Source of the DNA: Methanosphaera sp. WGK6
GTDB taxonomy: Archaea > Methanobacteriota > Methanobacteria > Methanobacteriales > Methanobacteriaceae
Reading direction: 5' to 3'
NCBI RefSeq assembly: GCF_001729965.1
Contig: NZ_JRWK01000003.1
Coordinates: 1-64,000, forward strand
DNA: 64,000 nt
The notes below the pieces were generated by a model. The model saw nothing but the letters and a program-made list of their open reading frames with translations. It did not search any database and was not told where the DNA came from. Within the stretch, counting starts at the first letter, position 1; the number at the start of each line of letters is the position of its first letter. The position numbers were made by a program, and so were the translations under genes. Shown piece by piece: positions 1-10,517 of this stretch.

Positions 1-40
1 TAATTTTAATCACATTGTAATCTATTTTTTTTTATTGAAT

Positions 41-925
41 TTATTTTTGAAGATATTTAATTCCAGTTGTATTTATTTTAGTAATGTTTGTTTTTTCTAT
101 AGATGTATCTGGTGTATAAGATAATGCAAATGCAGTATTACCTAACATAGCCATGGATGAACCTATGCTTTCTTCATCTAATATTTCTAAAATTTCTTGT
201 AGTTCTGAGTTTATTAGTTGTGTGTCGTTGGCAAATATTCTTGATAATTTAATGAAATTAGTGATGTGTGGATTTGTTAAAATTCTTTTCAGTAAAATAC
301 TTCCACTTTTATTTATACGTTTTTGATGAAGGGGATTTTCAATAATTTCACTAGTTTCAAGTAAACCAATAGTTTTAGTTATAACATATATAGGGCGGGT
401 GATTGGAATTTTATCAATTACTCCATATGATGGTGCACCTTCTTTTAATCTAATGACACAACCTCCATAAATTTCAGATATCACATCACCTAATCCACTT
501 GATTGTGATATTTCAGCAAGATGGGCTATTTCACCTGCTTGTTTATATGTAATATTAATTCCAAGTAATACAGGTAATGTAAAACTAATACCTAATGCAA
601 AACCAGCACTAGTTCCAAATCCTGCACTAATTGGTAATTTACTTTCATGATTAATAGTAATATCATATGAAGATAAATTTAAGTTATATTTCTTCTTAAT
701 AATTTCAATAGTTTTTAAACTTATTGTATTTAAAACTTCTTTCTTATTATTTGTATATATATTAATATTTCCAGTTCCATCACTAATTTTTGTATGGGTT
801 ATAACACCATCATCTAATGTAATACCAGCACCTTTTGATCCTTTTAAATAGGGATTATTGTTTGGAATAATTTCAAAAAAACCTGTAATATGTGCAGGTA
901 CAAATACTTTAATTTCATTAATCAT
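41..925 (-). CDS. Pantoate kinase (archaeal CoA biosynthesis)
   Basis: This 294-residue protein is a GHMP-superfamily kinase of the archaeal pantoate kinase type, which phosphorylates pantoate to 4-phosphopantoate in the archaeal route to coenzyme A. The N-terminus has the PAHITGFFEI stretch (residues 10-19), and the glycine/serine-rich ATP loop PISAGFGTSAGFALG lies at about 98-112. A second conserved block, SQSSGLGDVISEIYGG, lies near 140-155. Length fits the family. The ribosome-binding site before the ATG is weak. The gene is divergent from the PHP-domain gene and shares an intergenic region of about 95 bases with it. The family call is firm; substrate identity rests on family knowledge. 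Confidence 0.88.
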   Translation of the reverse strand: MINEIKVFVPAHITGFFEIIPNNNPYLKGSKGAGITLDDGVITHTKISDGTGNINIYTNNKKEVLNTISLKTIEIIKKKYNLNLSSYDITINHESKLPISAGFGTSAGFALGISFTLPVLLGINITYKQAGEIAHLAEISQSSGLGDVISEIYGGCVIRLKEGAPSYGVIDKIPITRPIYVITKTIGLLETSEIIENPLHQKRINKSGSILLKRILTNPHITNFIKLSRIFANDTQLINSELQEILEILDEESIGSSMAMLGNTAFALSYTPDTSIEKTNITKINTTGIKYLQK

Positions 926-1019
926 ATAATTATTTATATCTTTTCATATTCATAAATAAAATTATATAATAAAATTTTCATAAAATCATAGTAAAAGTAA
1001 TTTAATAGAGGAAGATATA

Positions 1020-1691
1020 ATGTCTGAAAATAAAAGAATAGATTTACATACTCATAGTATTTTTAGTGATGGTGAATTATTACCATCTGAATTAGTGAGA
1101 AGAGCTGATGTTTTAGATCATAAAGCAATAGCAATAACGGATCATGTTGATGCATCAAATATAGAAGTAGCAGCTCAAATAGCAAAAGCAGCAAATGATA
1201 TAAGAGATTATTGGGATATTGATGTGATACCTGGGGTAGAAATTACACATACACCTCCTGAAGTAATTGATAAACTAGCAAATAAAGCAAGGAAGTATGG
1301 TGCTGAAATAGTTGTGGTTCATGGTGAAACACCAGTGGAGCCAGTAAAAGAAGGAACAAATAAAATGGCTGCAGAATCACCGTCTGTAGATATTATTGGA
1401 CATCCTGGATTAATTACAGCTGATGAGGTAGAAATAGCAATAGACAATGATGTTTCTTTAGAAATAAGTGCTAGGGGTGGGCATTGTCTTGGTAATGGGC
1501 ATGTAGCAAAATTAGGTTTAGAATTAGGAGCAAATCTTATTGTAGATACAGATACACATGCACCAGGGGATTTAATTACTTATGGATTAGCAGAAGTTGT
1601 AGCAAAAGGTGCTTCAATTCCTGAAAAAGAAGTTTCAAAAGTATTGAAAGATAATCCAGAAAAAATCCTTAAAAAACATGGATTATTATAA
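1020..1691 (+). CDS. PHP-domain metal-dependent phosphohydrolase
   Basis: The 223-residue protein carries the PHP-domain metal ligands: [10 protein letters not shown] at residues 10-19, a TDH motif near 41, a VVHGET histidine near 101, IIGHPG in the middle, and DTDTHAPGD near the C-terminus. Proteins of this class hydrolyse phosphoesters such as histidinol phosphate or act on nucleotides; the exact substrate cannot be read from sequence. A GAGG ribosome-binding site precedes the ATG. It runs convergently into the arfC-like gene with only a few bases between the stop codons. Confidence 0.8.
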   Translation: MSENKRIDLHTHSIFSDGELLPSELVRRADVLDHKAIAITDHVDASNIEVAAQIAKAANDIRDYWDIDVIPGVEITHTPPEVIDKLANKARKYGAEIVVVHGETPVEPVKEGTNKMAAESPSVDIIGHPGLITADEVEIAIDNDVSLEISARGGHCLGNGHVAKLGLELGANLIVDTDTHAPGDLITYGLAEVVAKGASIPEKEVSKVLKDNPEKILKKHGLL

Positions 1692-1697
1692 TTTTTT

Positions 1698-2357
1698 TTA
1701 TTTGTATTGTACCGTATATTTTAATAATATATCTTTATCAATAAGAGTATATGATTTTAGATTTAACTCAACACAGTTGTTCTTATTAAAACCTAAACCA
1801 TCAACTAATGTTTTTGAATTAGAACCTCCAAGAATTTTAGAACCAATACAGATAGATACTTCATCTATTAATTCTTCTTTAAACATTGAAAAATTGAGGG
1901 TAGAACCTCCTTCTAATAAAATGCTTTTTATATTTAATTTATAAAGTTTATTTAGTGCTTGTTTTAAATCTACAGAATTGGTACCTGATATTATAATAGT
2001 ACATTTTTCTTCTAATTTTCTAATTCTTTCTAATGGTGCTTTTTGAGATGCTATGATAATAGTTTCAGCTTGATTGTCTAATATTTTTGAATTAAGGGGG
2101 GTTCTTGCATTACTATCTATTATAATTCTGACAGGATTGTCTGTTTTTTCAGAAGGTATTTTATGGATTGTTAATTTAGGATTATCTACTATGACAGTAT
2201 TTATACCAACCATTATCCCATCATATTTTTTACGTAATTGATGTACACGAATCAAATCATTTTTACCAGAAATTTTCATGGAACTATTTTCAGTTGCAAT
2301 TTTACCATCAACAGTCATAGCAGAATTTAATAGAACATAAGGTTTCAAAATAATCAC
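1698..2357 (-). CDS. 2,5-diamino-6-ribosylamino-pyrimidinone 5'-phosphate reductase (RibD C-terminal family)
   Basis: The 219-residue protein matches the RibD C-terminal reductase fold used in the archaeal and fungal order of riboflavin and F420 (FO) synthesis. Visible family features are NSAMTVDGKIA near the N-terminus, GIMVGINTVIVDNPKLT near 50-66, RIIIDSNART near 78, and LLEGGSTLNFSMF near 146-158 for NADPH and substrate binding. The start is a GTG whose last bases overlap the TGA stop of the upstream gene (GTGA), which suggests translational coupling; a TTG three codons further in, with AGTGAT before it, is an alternative start. It works in the same pathway as the deformylase at 9805-10506. 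Confidence 0.85.
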   Translation of the reverse strand: MIILKPYVLLNSAMTVDGKIATENSSMKISGKNDLIRVHQLRKKYDGIMVGINTVIVDNPKLTIHKIPSEKTDNPVRIIIDSNARTPLNSKILDNQAETIIIASQKAPLERIRKLEEKCTIIISGTNSVDLKQALNKLYKLNIKSILLEGGSTLNFSMFKEELIDEVSICIGSKILGGSNSKTLVDGLGFNKNNCVELNLKSYTLIDKDILLKYTVQYK

Positions 2358-2743
2358 TCATAATTAACTTTCAATGCTTTTAATGTGTTGATAATATTTT
2401 CACCATTGCGAACAGCATTTATTAAAACTTCTTTAAATCCTTCTTTAATAAGTTCATCATTTTGAATAATCCATAAAATTAAATCAGGATGTTCTGTTAA
2501 AGTTAAGTTACTAAAAATAATTTCTTCAGGATTATTATTTGTATATATAGCAATATGTTTGTTATTTTCATACTTCACTGCTTTTATAGTAATTAATATA
2601 TCTTCATTTTTTACACTAAAATAATCTCCAACTTCCACTATATCTATAACAGATTCTTCAATTTTTAATAAATCTTTCTGAATTTTAGTTTCATATTGAT
2701 GTCTTTTATCAATATACATTTTTAACATGTCATTTATTTTCAT
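2354..2743 (-). CDS. Conserved hypothetical protein, 129 aa
   Basis: No family is recognised. The protein is acidic and lysine-rich, with an N-terminal predicted helix (MKINDMLKMYIDKRHQYE) and a beta-rich centre (VGDYFSVKNEDILITIKAV), and no membrane segments. The ATG at 2743 is chosen because AAGTGAT sits just upstream and a longer reading would run into tatD. It lies between tatD (10 bases upstream) and the arfC-like gene (4-base overlap downstream), so it is probably cotranscribed with both. Confidence 0.6.
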   Translation of the reverse strand: MKINDMLKMYIDKRHQYETKIQKDLLKIEESVIDIVEVGDYFSVKNEDILITIKAVKYENNKHIAIYTNNNPEEIIFSNLTLTEHPDLILWIIQNDELIKEGFKEVLINAVRNGENIINTLKALKVNYE

Positions 2744-2753
2744 AGTATCACTT

Positions 2754-3512
2754 TTATAAATTATACACTGTTTTAGCATTCTGTTCTGTTTGTTTTTCAA
2801 TATCTATAAAATCAATATTCTTGGTACGTTCAATACGTTCGATTGTTTTCCTAATATTTAATGGTTGATTATTTTCTTCTTTTATTGGGGATAAATAAGG
2901 ACTATCTGTTTCAGTTAACATATTTTCAAGAGGTACCTTTTTTATATTCTTTTTATGTTTTTTTGAAAAAAGAGCATTAGTTGCAAATGATATGTAATAT
3001 CCATAATCTACAGCTTCCATTGCGGTTTCTTTTGTTCCACTAAAACAATGGAAAATGACATTTGGAATTTCAGTATATTTTTTTACAATATCTAAGGCAT
3101 GTTGTTCTGCATTACGTACATGTAATACAATAGGCATATCATGTTCTGTTGCAATAGTTAAAAGTTTTTCAAAAACAGTATGTTGTCTTTTAAGTTCATT
3201 TTCTGAACGTTCTTTTGAAAAATCAAGACCTATTTCTCCAATAGCTTGTATATTGTCTAAATTATCAATAATTTGATTTATTGTTTTATTAATAGTTTCT
3301 TTATTGTCTTTTCCAGTATATTCTGGATGATACCCCATAGTTGTTTTTATAAAGTTCTTATCTGATTGGGATAATGTTAGTGATCGTTCATTACTTTCAT
3401 AACTAGCTCCGGAATCAATTAAAAATTTAAATTCGGGTTTTGTATTTTTAATTATTTCATCTCGTGTATTATCAAAAATGGGGAAGTTTAAATGACAATG
3501 TGCATCTATCAT
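2754..3512 (-). CDS. TatD-family metal-dependent hydrolase
   Basis: The 252-residue TIM-barrel protein starts with MIDAHCHLNF, the HxH metal site of TatD hydrolases. Other family motifs are AIGEIGLDF near 91-99, PIVLHVRNAEQHA near 127, VIFHCFSGT near 151-159, and TETDSPYLSP near 200. TatD proteins are magnesium-dependent nucleases or deoxyribonucleases; the archaeal role is not well defined. A GGAG site precedes the ATG. It lies 15 bases after the uppS stop codon on the same strand. Confidence 0.88.
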   Translation of the reverse strand: MIDAHCHLNFPIFDNTRDEIIKNTKPEFKFLIDSGASYESNERSLTLSQSDKNFIKTTMGYHPEYTGKDNKETINKTINQIIDNLDNIQAIGEIGLDFSKERSENELKRQHTVFEKLLTIATEHDMPIVLHVRNAEQHALDIVKKYTEIPNVIFHCFSGTKETAMEAVDYGYYISFATNALFSKKHKKNIKKVPLENMLTETDSPYLSPIKEENNQPLNIRKTIERIERTKNIDFIDIEKQTEQNAKTVYNL

Positions 3513-3527
3513 ATTTATACTCTCCTA

Positions 3528-4295
3528 TTATCTTCCAAATCTTCTTTGTCGTTCTGTGTAAGATCTTATTGCTCTTAAAAAATCTACTTTTCTTAATTCT
3601 GGCCATAAACTATCTGTGAAATATAGTTCTGAATAAGATGATTGCCATAATAAAAATCCACTTAAACGTTCCTCTCCACTTGTACGAATTACAAGATTAG
3701 GGTCTTCTAATCCAGCTGTATATAAATTGTTATTTATTAATTCTTCTGTGATATCATCTGGATCTATTTTACCTTTTTTAACATCTCTTGCTATTTTTTT
3801 AAATGCATCTACAATTTCAACTCTGCCATCATAACCCATAGCAATATTAACTAATCTATCTTTGTATTCTTTAGTGGATTCTTCAGCATTTTTAATAGCA
3901 TCTCTAACTTTTTCAGGAAATAAATCTAATTTTCCCACAGCTTTAAGACGTACTTTATTTTTATGAATTTTTTTATTTGTACTAATACTCAAAAAACTTT
4001 CAACAAACAAATCCATTAAATCAGATACTTCTTTTTCTGTTCGATTGAAGTTTTCTGTTGAAAAAGCATATACTGTTACTATATCTATACCTAAATCTAT
4101 ACACCATTCTAGGACATTTTCTAGAGTATCAACTCCTCTTCTATGTCCTTCTATAGCATTCATATTTCCTTGTATTTTTGAATATCGTCTATTTCCATCC
4201 ATGATTATTGCCACATGTTTTGGCATTTTAGTTTTATCTAGATTTCTGGAGATATACCATTCATATAAGGAATATAATGGTTGTAGTAACATCAT
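3528..4295 (-). CDS. uppS: cis-Prenyltransferase (polyprenyl diphosphate synthase, UppS family)
   Basis: The enzyme makes the long-chain cis-polyprenyl diphosphate carrier used for surface glycan and pseudomurein assembly. The diphosphate-binding motif [14 protein letters not shown] is at residues 27-40, with the catalytic Asp33. [10 protein letters not shown] is near 75, and [18 protein letters not shown] is near the C-terminus, followed by [12 protein letters not shown]. Length of 255 residues is normal. The ATG at 4295 is preferred because GGGAG lies 10 bases upstream; an upstream TTG at 4304 sits too close to that site. Confidence 0.92.
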   Translation of the reverse strand: MMLLQPLYSLYEWYISRNLDKTKMPKHVAIIMDGNRRYSKIQGNMNAIEGHRRGVDTLENVLEWCIDLGIDIVTVYAFSTENFNRTEKEVSDLMDLFVESFLSISTNKKIHKNKVRLKAVGKLDLFPEKVRDAIKNAEESTKEYKDRLVNIAMGYDGRVEIVDAFKKIARDVKKGKIDPDDITEELINNNLYTAGLEDPNLVIRTSGEERLSGFLLWQSSYSELYFTDSLWPELRKVDFLRAIRSYTERQRRFGR

Positions 4296-4363
4296 CTTTT
4301 TCAAACTCCCCTTTTTAAATTTTAATATATTATAATATGTCTTAATTCAAATAATAAATTTTT

Positions 4364-5062
4364 TCATTTTTTCAATGAATTAATAATTGTGGATACTAAT
4401 TTAATTGAATTAACATACCCTTGTACGCTTTGTGAACGTGATGTGTCAATATATATATTTGGCTGTTTTAAGGTAATTGCACCATAACTTGTTACACCTG
4501 ATACTAGAACTAAACTTCTAAAAATTATATTTCCTATAATACCGTCAGGAGCAACAATTATATTTACTTGATTTTTTATGGCTTCTTCAATTAATATGTA
4601 GTAATGTTTGATATCATAATCGTTTTTAAGTTCTTCTACTATAATATCACATTCACGAATTGTTTTATCTATTTTGGGACTACGACCTTTATCTTGTTTA
4701 CGTCCTCCAGAAATAAGAGCTATTTTAGGAGTATTGCCTGTTTTTGATATAATTTTAGAACATTCTTTTATAATTTCTTTTTTTTCATCAATAGTGTCAC
4801 ATTCATCAATTCCAACAGGAGTTAACATGAATTTATGATTATTAATTTCAAGTATTGATGCACGAAATAGATTAGGATATTCTTTTTTAAGTTCTTTAAT
4901 TACACTTGATTCAAGTGATCCTCTTATAACACCATCAATAGTGGGGTCATGAATATATTTAATTAAATCTTCATTAGTTTCTGCTATTTCAAAATCAAAT
5001 GAAAATTGTTTTATAGCCTCTAATACATTTTTATTTTTTCCAAGTCCGATTGCAATCTTCAT
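4364..5062 (-). CDS. mtxX: Methanogenesis marker protein 4 (MtxX)
   Basis: The 232-residue protein resembles MtxX, methanogenesis marker protein 4, a family found in methanogens and named as a putative methyltransferase; the fold looks related to phosphate acyl/butyryltransferases. Supporting segments are TIDGVIRGSLESSVI near 43-57, ALISGGRKQDKGRSPKID near 114-131, and IIVAPDGIIGNIIFRSLVLVSG near 170-191. The biochemical function is not established. It is the first gene after hemL on the minus strand, separated by about 150 bases. Confidence 0.75.
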   Translation of the reverse strand: MKIAIGLGKNKNVLEAIKQFSFDFEIAETNEDLIKYIHDPTIDGVIRGSLESSVIKELKKEYPNLFRASILEINNHKFMLTPVGIDECDTIDEKKEIIKECSKIISKTGNTPKIALISGGRKQDKGRSPKIDKTIRECDIIVEELKNDYDIKHYYILIEEAIKNQVNIIVAPDGIIGNIIFRSLVLVSGVTSYGAITLKQPNIYIDTSRSQSVQGYVNSIKLVSTIINSLKK

Positions 5063-5213
5063 TTCTTTAAACCTATTATTTTTTTATATTTAATTTATAT
5101 TACTTTTTTTCTAAAATAGATATTTAGTTAAGAAGTTAACATAATTTTATTTATTATTTTAATATTTAGAATTTTTATTAAAAATAGAAAAGAGGAGTGG
5201 AATGTAATTATTC

Positions 5214-6479
5214 TTATATATTTTTTAAAGATATTTCAATGGATTCAATAGTTTTATCAATATCTTCCATACTATGTGCACAGGATAAAAATGTACATTC
5301 ATATTGGGATGGTGCAATAAATACTCCATTTTCTAATAAATTATGGAAATATTTTAAAAATCCTTTTGTATCAGTGGTTTGTGCTGTTTTATAATCATAA
5401 ACTTCTTTATTTGTAAAATAAATTTGAGTCATAGATTCAACACCATTAACTTGATAATTAATGTCTAATTTATTTAAAATGGCTCTGATTTCATTACGGA
5501 AGTATTCTCCTTTATTATGTAAATCTTTGTAGAATTTATCATCTAATATTTTAAATGCAGTTAATCCACCATTAATTGACATAGGATTTCCACTAAATGT
5601 ACCTGCTTGGTAGATAGTTCCACTTGGAGTGAATTGTTCCATGTATTCTTTTTTACCTGCAATAGCACCTATTGGGAATCCACCACCAAGAATTTTACCA
5701 AAAGTACATAAATCTGGTGTTACATTATAATATTTTTGAGCTCCACCTTTACTTATTCTGAATCCAGTAATTACTTCATCAATGATTAATAAAATATCAT
5801 TTTCTTCAGTTATTTCACGTAAAAAAGTCAAATAATCATCTTTTGGTGGAACACAACCTATATTACCCATAATGGGTTCTATAATAATGCATGCAATTTC
5901 TTCTTTATTTTCTTTGATGATTCTTGTTAATTCATCTTCATCATTAAATGGTACAAGTATTGTATTTTTTGTAGTGTCTTCTGGAATTCCTGGAGAATCT
6001 GGCTTTCCAGCAGCTCCAGAACCTGATTTAACCAGTACAGCATCATGAGCTCCATGATAAGCTCCTTCAAATTTAATTATTTTATTACGGCCAGTTATTC
6101 CTCTTGCTAAGCGTATGGCACTCATGGTAGCTTCAGTTCCAGAATTTGTAAATCGAACCATTTCTGCAGATGGAACACGTTTAATCACTTCTTTTGCAAG
6201 AGAAATTTCTTTTTCAGAAGGTACTCCATAATCAGTTCCTAATTGTAATTGTTTTATTGATTCTTCAACAATTGTTTCATTTGCATGACCAAATATTATA
6301 GGGCCATAACCTAAACAATAATCTATAAATTCATTACCATCTTCATCATATATTTTTGATCCTTTTGCACGTTTTGCAAAAAAAGGATATGGTTTATATG
6401 CACGTATTGGTGAATTAACACCTCCGGGTAAATAGTTCACTGCTTCTTCGTATAATTTTTTAGATTTATCGAAATTCAT
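5214..6479 (-). CDS. hemL: Glutamate-1-semialdehyde 2,1-aminomutase
   Basis: This PLP enzyme converts glutamate-1-semialdehyde to 5-aminolevulinate, the entry to the tetrapyrroles that end in F430, sirohaem and cobamides. The 421 residues include [14 protein letters not shown] near the N-terminus, [18 protein letters not shown] near 110-127, the aspartate block [11 protein letters not shown] near 231, and the PLP lysine in [14 protein letters not shown] near 260-275. The next gene upstream, cbiC, ends 10 bases before this start, so hemL and cbiC probably form one tetrapyrrole operon. Confidence 0.96.
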   Translation of the reverse strand: MNFDKSKKLYEEAVNYLPGGVNSPIRAYKPYPFFAKRAKGSKIYDEDGNEFIDYCLGYGPIIFGHANETIVEESIKQLQLGTDYGVPSEKEISLAKEVIKRVPSAEMVRFTNSGTEATMSAIRLARGITGRNKIIKFEGAYHGAHDAVLVKSGSGAAGKPDSPGIPEDTTKNTILVPFNDEDELTRIIKENKEEIACIIIEPIMGNIGCVPPKDDYLTFLREITEENDILLIIDEVITGFRISKGGAQKYYNVTPDLCTFGKILGGGFPIGAIAGKKEYMEQFTPSGTIYQAGTFSGNPMSINGGLTAFKILDDKFYKDLHNKGEYFRNEIRAILNKLDINYQVNGVESMTQIYFTNKEVYDYKTAQTTDTKGFLKYFHNLLENGVFIAPSQYECTFLSCAHSMEDIDKTIESIEISLKNI

Positions 6480-6489
6480 AAGATGTCTC

Positions 6490-7119
6490 CTAATCTTTTT
6501 TCCTAATATTTAATAGTGAATTTATAATTGCTACAGCAATAGGTGTTCCACCTTTAGGGCCTGTAGTTATAGTGTAAGGAATATTTGTTTGAGATAATGC
6601 TTCTTTTGAATCAGCTGCTCCTACAAATCCTACTGGAACTCCTGCAATTGCTTTAGCATCCATTTGACCTTCTTCAACCAGTTTTATAACTTCAAATAGT
6701 GCAGTTGGTGCATTACCTATAGCAACAACTCCTTTAAATCCATCATCTGCTGCAATTCTCATAGCTGCTGCGGAACGAGTGATTTCTTCTTTTTTAGCAA
6801 GTTTAATAGCTCTTTCATCTCTAATATAACACATTACTTTACCATTATATCTAGTAATTCCTGATTTAACCATATTAATGTCTGTTAATATGTCTTCATT
6901 ATTATCAAAACAATTTAGTGCCGTTTCAACAAATGTTGGTGATATTTTAACAAGTTTTGCATATTCTGGATCTGCTGTAGAATGAACAACACGTTCTACA
7001 ATATCTTTTTCTTCATATGTTAAATTTTTAGTTTCATCATCTATCAGTGATTTAATAATTTCTCTACTTTTATTAGCAATATCATAACCTGGTTTTGTTG
7101 ATGCTCCCATATTATACAT
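6490..7119 (-). CDS. cbiC: Cobalt-precorrin-8 methylmutase
   Basis: CbiC/CobH moves a methyl group to give cobyrinate in cobamide synthesis. The 209-residue protein shows [17 protein letters not shown] near 40-56, [16 protein letters not shown] in the middle, [24 protein letters not shown], and [16 protein letters not shown] with the [17 protein letters not shown] tail. The ATG at 7119 is preferred over a GTG at 7128, because an AAAGGA site lies 10 bases before the ATG and almost touches the GTG. It heads the cbiC-hemL unit and is divergent from the helicase gene. Confidence 0.93.
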   Translation of the reverse strand: MYNMGASTKPGYDIANKSREIIKSLIDDETKNLTYEEKDIVERVVHSTADPEYAKLVKISPTFVETALNCFDNNEDILTDINMVKSGITRYNGKVMCYIRDERAIKLAKKEEITRSAAAMRIAADDGFKGVVAIGNAPTALFEVIKLVEEGQMDAKAIAGVPVGFVGAADSKEALSQTNIPYTITTGPKGGTPIAVAIINSLLNIRKKD

Positions 7120-7299
7120 GAATTTCACATCCTTTCAAGTATTAATCTTGATTTTTTATAATTCTATAATTATATATTATAAGCTATATTTTAAATATTA
7201 TAATATACTAATTAATTTAAAAATAATAGTATATTGAAAAAAAATTAAGAAAGATATAATAATTTTTGGATTTATTTTTAAAGAAACTTTTTTGATAAT

Positions 7300-9804
7300 A
7301 TGATAATATTAAGACGTAATAAAAAAATAGTAGAATTGTATCCTATAGGTTCTGCAAAAGGTGCATTAAATAATCAGAGAAAACCTCTCTTTTATAGTTA
7401 TTTTAAACTTCAAGAAATCGATGGAAAAATAAGACCACAACGTTTCATTATACAACAAGATAATATAGAAACATTAAAATCACCTAAGGATGTTATTAGA
7501 ACTTTAAGAAAACAAAATGTTTTATTAGCTACTGAAGATGAAGAAATAGAATCTATGTTAAATTCACTAAATATTCCTTTTAAATTAACCCATATTTGTA
7601 GACATTGCACATTTGAAGGTAATATAACTATATTGAAGAAATCAGCTTCATATAATTTGTATGGTGAATATATATGTAAAAATTGTGCTGAAAAAGAAAT
7701 TAAACGAGTAATGGACTTGAAAGGATATAATAAAGCTGCATTTCCTGGATTTAAAAAGTTATTGGAAAAAACTCATAATCTAGAAAAAGTTTTACAAATA
7801 TTTAATCCTAAATTCAATCCTATTCAAAATGATGATTTAACAATTTATGATAAAATAACTGTTAAAAAAACAAAATATTCTAAAGTAAAGGTTAATCAAC
7901 TTCCAATACCTAATAATTTCAAAAATATTTTATCAAAAAAAGTAAAACAGTTATTGCCTGTTCAAATTTTAGCATTAAAATCAGGACTTCTTGAAAATAA
8001 AAACTTAATGATTGTTTCAGCAACAGCATCAGGAAAAACACTTGTTGGTGAATTAGCAGGAATACCTAAGGCAATGGAAAATAAAAAATTCATATATTTA
8101 ACACCTCTTGTTGCATTAGCTAATCAAAAATATAGGGATTTTAAAAAAAAGTATAAATCTCTTGGATTAAATGTGGCAATTAAAGTAGGTTCAAACCGTA
8201 TAAAAGCTAAAGGTGAGTTAACAATTACTAATAAATCTGTGGAAAATGCAGATATTGTTGTAGCAACATATGAAGGTCTTGATTTTTTATTACGGTCAGG
8301 AAATCATAATCAATTAAAGAATATAGGGACTGTTGTAATTGATGAAATTCACATGCTTGATGAAGAAGAAAGAGGACCTAGATTAAATGGACTTATTAAA
8401 AGATTAATGAGTATTTTTCCAGATGCACAATTAATTGGATTATCAGCTACTGTTAAAAATTCTAAACAAATAGCTGATAATTTTGGAATGAAACTTGTGG
8501 AATATAAGGAAAGACCCGTACCTCTTGAACGTCATTTAATATTTACAAAAAATGAGTATGATAAAAAAGATTTGTTAGGTAGATTATCTAAGAAAGAATT
8601 TGATACGAAATCCTCTAAAGGTTATAGAGGTCAAACAATAATATTCACTAATTCACGAAAAAAAACACATAAAATAGCTCAACAAATTGAGAAAAAAGGA
8701 ATAACAACTGCAGCATACCATGCAGGGTTATCTTACTCAAAAAAAGTTAAAATTGAAAAAGATTTTGCTAATCAAGATATTTCAACTGTTGTAACAACAG
8801 CAGCGCTTGCAGCAGGAGTTGATTTTCCAGCTTCACAAGTACTATTTGAAACATTGCGCATGGGAAATAAATGGTTAACTAGTAATGAATTTTCACAAAT
8901 GTTGGGACGTGCTGGAAGACCTTCATTTCATGATATGGGGAAAGTTTATTTACTTCCAGAATTAGGTAAGGAATTTACTGATGGTTCTGAAGAAGAAATG
9001 GCTATACAATTATTGGATAGTGATGTGGATAATATCAAAGTGGAATATGGAGAAGATGATGCATATGAACAAGTATTAGCGGATATTTCCGCTATATATT
9101 GTGCAGATATTCATAAAATTAAAAAACGATATAATAAAATAGATTCACCTGTTTTATTTGATGAAGTAATTGATGTTTTGGTTGATAAAAAACTTATAAA
9201 AAATAAAAAAGGAGATAAATGGATATATTTACCTACAAAATATGGTCGAGCAGTATCAATATCTTTTTTAAACATATCTAAAGCAGAATACATTAAACAA
9301 CATTTAAAAAAGGATCCATTAATAACTATTGAGAAAATTGAACCATTTATCAATGCATATTTAAGTAATAGATTGATGACTAGATTATCATCAGCATTAA
9401 AAACAAATATTAGTTCAAGACTATTTGCAGATTCAACAAGAGATATAATTACATCAGGTGAAGTAATAGCAAAACTAGATTCACAATATGTTGATAAATT
9501 AGTAGAATTACAAATGGATTTTTTATCCTGTAATTGTAAGGAAAGGCCATTTTGCAATTGTTTTGAAACAAATATTTCTGATAAAATTATACGACAAAGA
9601 TTACATGGTTGGAGTCCAAATAGGATAAGTAAGTTTTTTATGACTAATTATAATATTCAAATATATTCTGGGGATATTTTCACATGGTTGGATCAAGTAA
9701 TACGATCATTAGAAGCTATTTCGAGGATTAGTTTAGCTTTTAATAATAAAAAAACAAGTAATCAATGTAAACAATTAATTAAAAAAATAGAACTGGGTAA
9801 ATAA
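7300..9804 (+). CDS. Archaeal Ski2-like DEAD/DEAH helicase with N-terminal zinc site
   Basis: The 834-residue protein is a superfamily 2 helicase. The Walker A loop SATASGKTL is at 240-248, VVIDEIHML (motif II) at 345-353, GLSATV (motif III) near 383, IIFTNSRKK near 448, and QMLGRAGRP (motif VI) near 535. A first domain of about 200 residues has two CxxC pairs (Cys100/103 and Cys126/129), likely a zinc ribbon. A second Cys cluster, CNCKERPFCNCF, lies near 746. Similar proteins are widespread in methanogens with no settled role; RNA or DNA remodelling is inferred. Its TAA abuts the stop codon of the convergent arfB. Confidence 0.85.
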   Translation: MIILRRNKKIVELYPIGSAKGALNNQRKPLFYSYFKLQEIDGKIRPQRFIIQQDNIETLKSPKDVIRTLRKQNVLLATEDEEIESMLNSLNIPFKLTHICRHCTFEGNITILKKSASYNLYGEYICKNCAEKEIKRVMDLKGYNKAAFPGFKKLLEKTHNLEKVLQIFNPKFNPIQNDDLTIYDKITVKKTKYSKVKVNQLPIPNNFKNILSKKVKQLLPVQILALKSGLLENKNLMIVSATASGKTLVGELAGIPKAMENKKFIYLTPLVALANQKYRDFKKKYKSLGLNVAIKVGSNRIKAKGELTITNKSVENADIVVATYEGLDFLLRSGNHNQLKNIGTVVIDEIHMLDEEERGPRLNGLIKRLMSIFPDAQLIGLSATVKNSKQIADNFGMKLVEYKERPVPLERHLIFTKNEYDKKDLLGRLSKKEFDTKSSKGYRGQTIIFTNSRKKTHKIAQQIEKKGITTAAYHAGLSYSKKVKIEKDFANQDISTVVTTAALAAGVDFPASQVLFETLRMGNKWLTSNEFSQMLGRAGRPSFHDMGKVYLLPELGKEFTDGSEEEMAIQLLDSDVDNIKVEYGEDDAYEQVLADISAIYCADIHKIKKRYNKIDSPVLFDEVIDVLVDKKLIKNKKGDKWIYLPTKYGRAVSISFLNISKAEYIKQHLKKDPLITIEKIEPFINAYLSNRLMTRLSSALKTNISSRLFADSTRDIITSGEVIAKLDSQYVDKLVELQMDFLSCNCKERPFCNCFETNISDKIIRQRLHGWSPNRISKFFMTNYNIQIYSGDIFTWLDQVIRSLEAISRISLAFNNKKTSNQCKQLIKKIELGK

Positions 9805-10506
9805 TCATAATAATGATTTAATATCTTTTATTATTTTTTTTTCAGCATTTTCTAATAGTAATTTACCTAGTTTTTCATCAACTACAAAACCTTCTTTTTC
9901 TATATGTTCTGCTTCTTTATTGATGATAGGTTCATTATCTCTTGCTAATTTAAGACCAACCATTCCTACTTCTGGATTTTTATTAAAATCATTATGTTCT
10001 TCTAGTCTAGTTTCATCAAGAAAGCCCAATACTTTCCCCATGGATAATTCACCAGTACATGCATGAGGACCTTCATTTTCAATTATAGAATTATTAAATA
10101 TAATTTGAAGATTTGTTTCTTTTGAAATTATATCCATATCATTTATAATTTGATTATTGCCTCCATGTCCATTTACAATGATGACTTTTTTGATATTTAA
10201 CTGTTCTTTACTATTTTTTAGTTGAGGTATTATTTGATTATAAATTAAATCATCTTTTGACAAATGAATTCCATGTTTCACATAGTCAAATTCAGTAGCA
10301 GCATAAAATATTCCTAAAAATGTAGCACCTGTTTTTGTAGCAACATTCAATGCTACATTTGCAGCAATTTTTGAATCAGTATCTATAGGTAATGCACTTC
10401 CATGGTTTTCTCTATGTGAACCTAAAGCTATTATACCAATTTCATGTATTTTTTCGGATAGTATTTTTCCTGAATTATATTTTAATTTAAACTTATTTTT
10501 GCTCAT
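9805..10506 (-). CDS. arfB: Creatininase-family formylamino-pyrimidine deformylase (ArfB-like)
   Basis: The 233-residue protein belongs to the creatininase fold and matches ArfB, which removes formate from 2-amino-5-formylamino-6-ribosylaminopyrimidinone 5'-phosphate in archaeal FO and riboflavin synthesis. The metal-binding stretch GSHRENHGSALPIDTD is at about 29-44, IIVNGHGGNNQI near 127-138, and the downstream ACTGELSMG near 153. It sits 12 bases after the PUA gene on the same strand. The product feeds the reductase encoded at 1698-2357. Confidence 0.82.
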   Translation of the reverse strand: MSKNKFKLKYNSGKILSEKIHEIGIIALGSHRENHGSALPIDTDSKIAANVALNVATKTGATFLGIFYAATEFDYVKHGIHLSKDDLIYNQIIPQLKNSKEQLNIKKVIIVNGHGGNNQIINDMDIISKETNLQIIFNNSIIENEGPHACTGELSMGKVLGFLDETRLEEHNDFNKNPEVGMVGLKLARDNEPIINKEAEHIEKEGFVVDEKLGKLLLENAEKKIIKDIKSLL

Positions 10507-10517
10507 TACCTATCTTC

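Noticed and set aside
1678-1944. 88-codon plus-strand frame beyond the PHP gene
   Set aside because: It begins in the last codons of the PHP gene and runs antisense to the arfC-like reductase; composition is that of a shadow frame.
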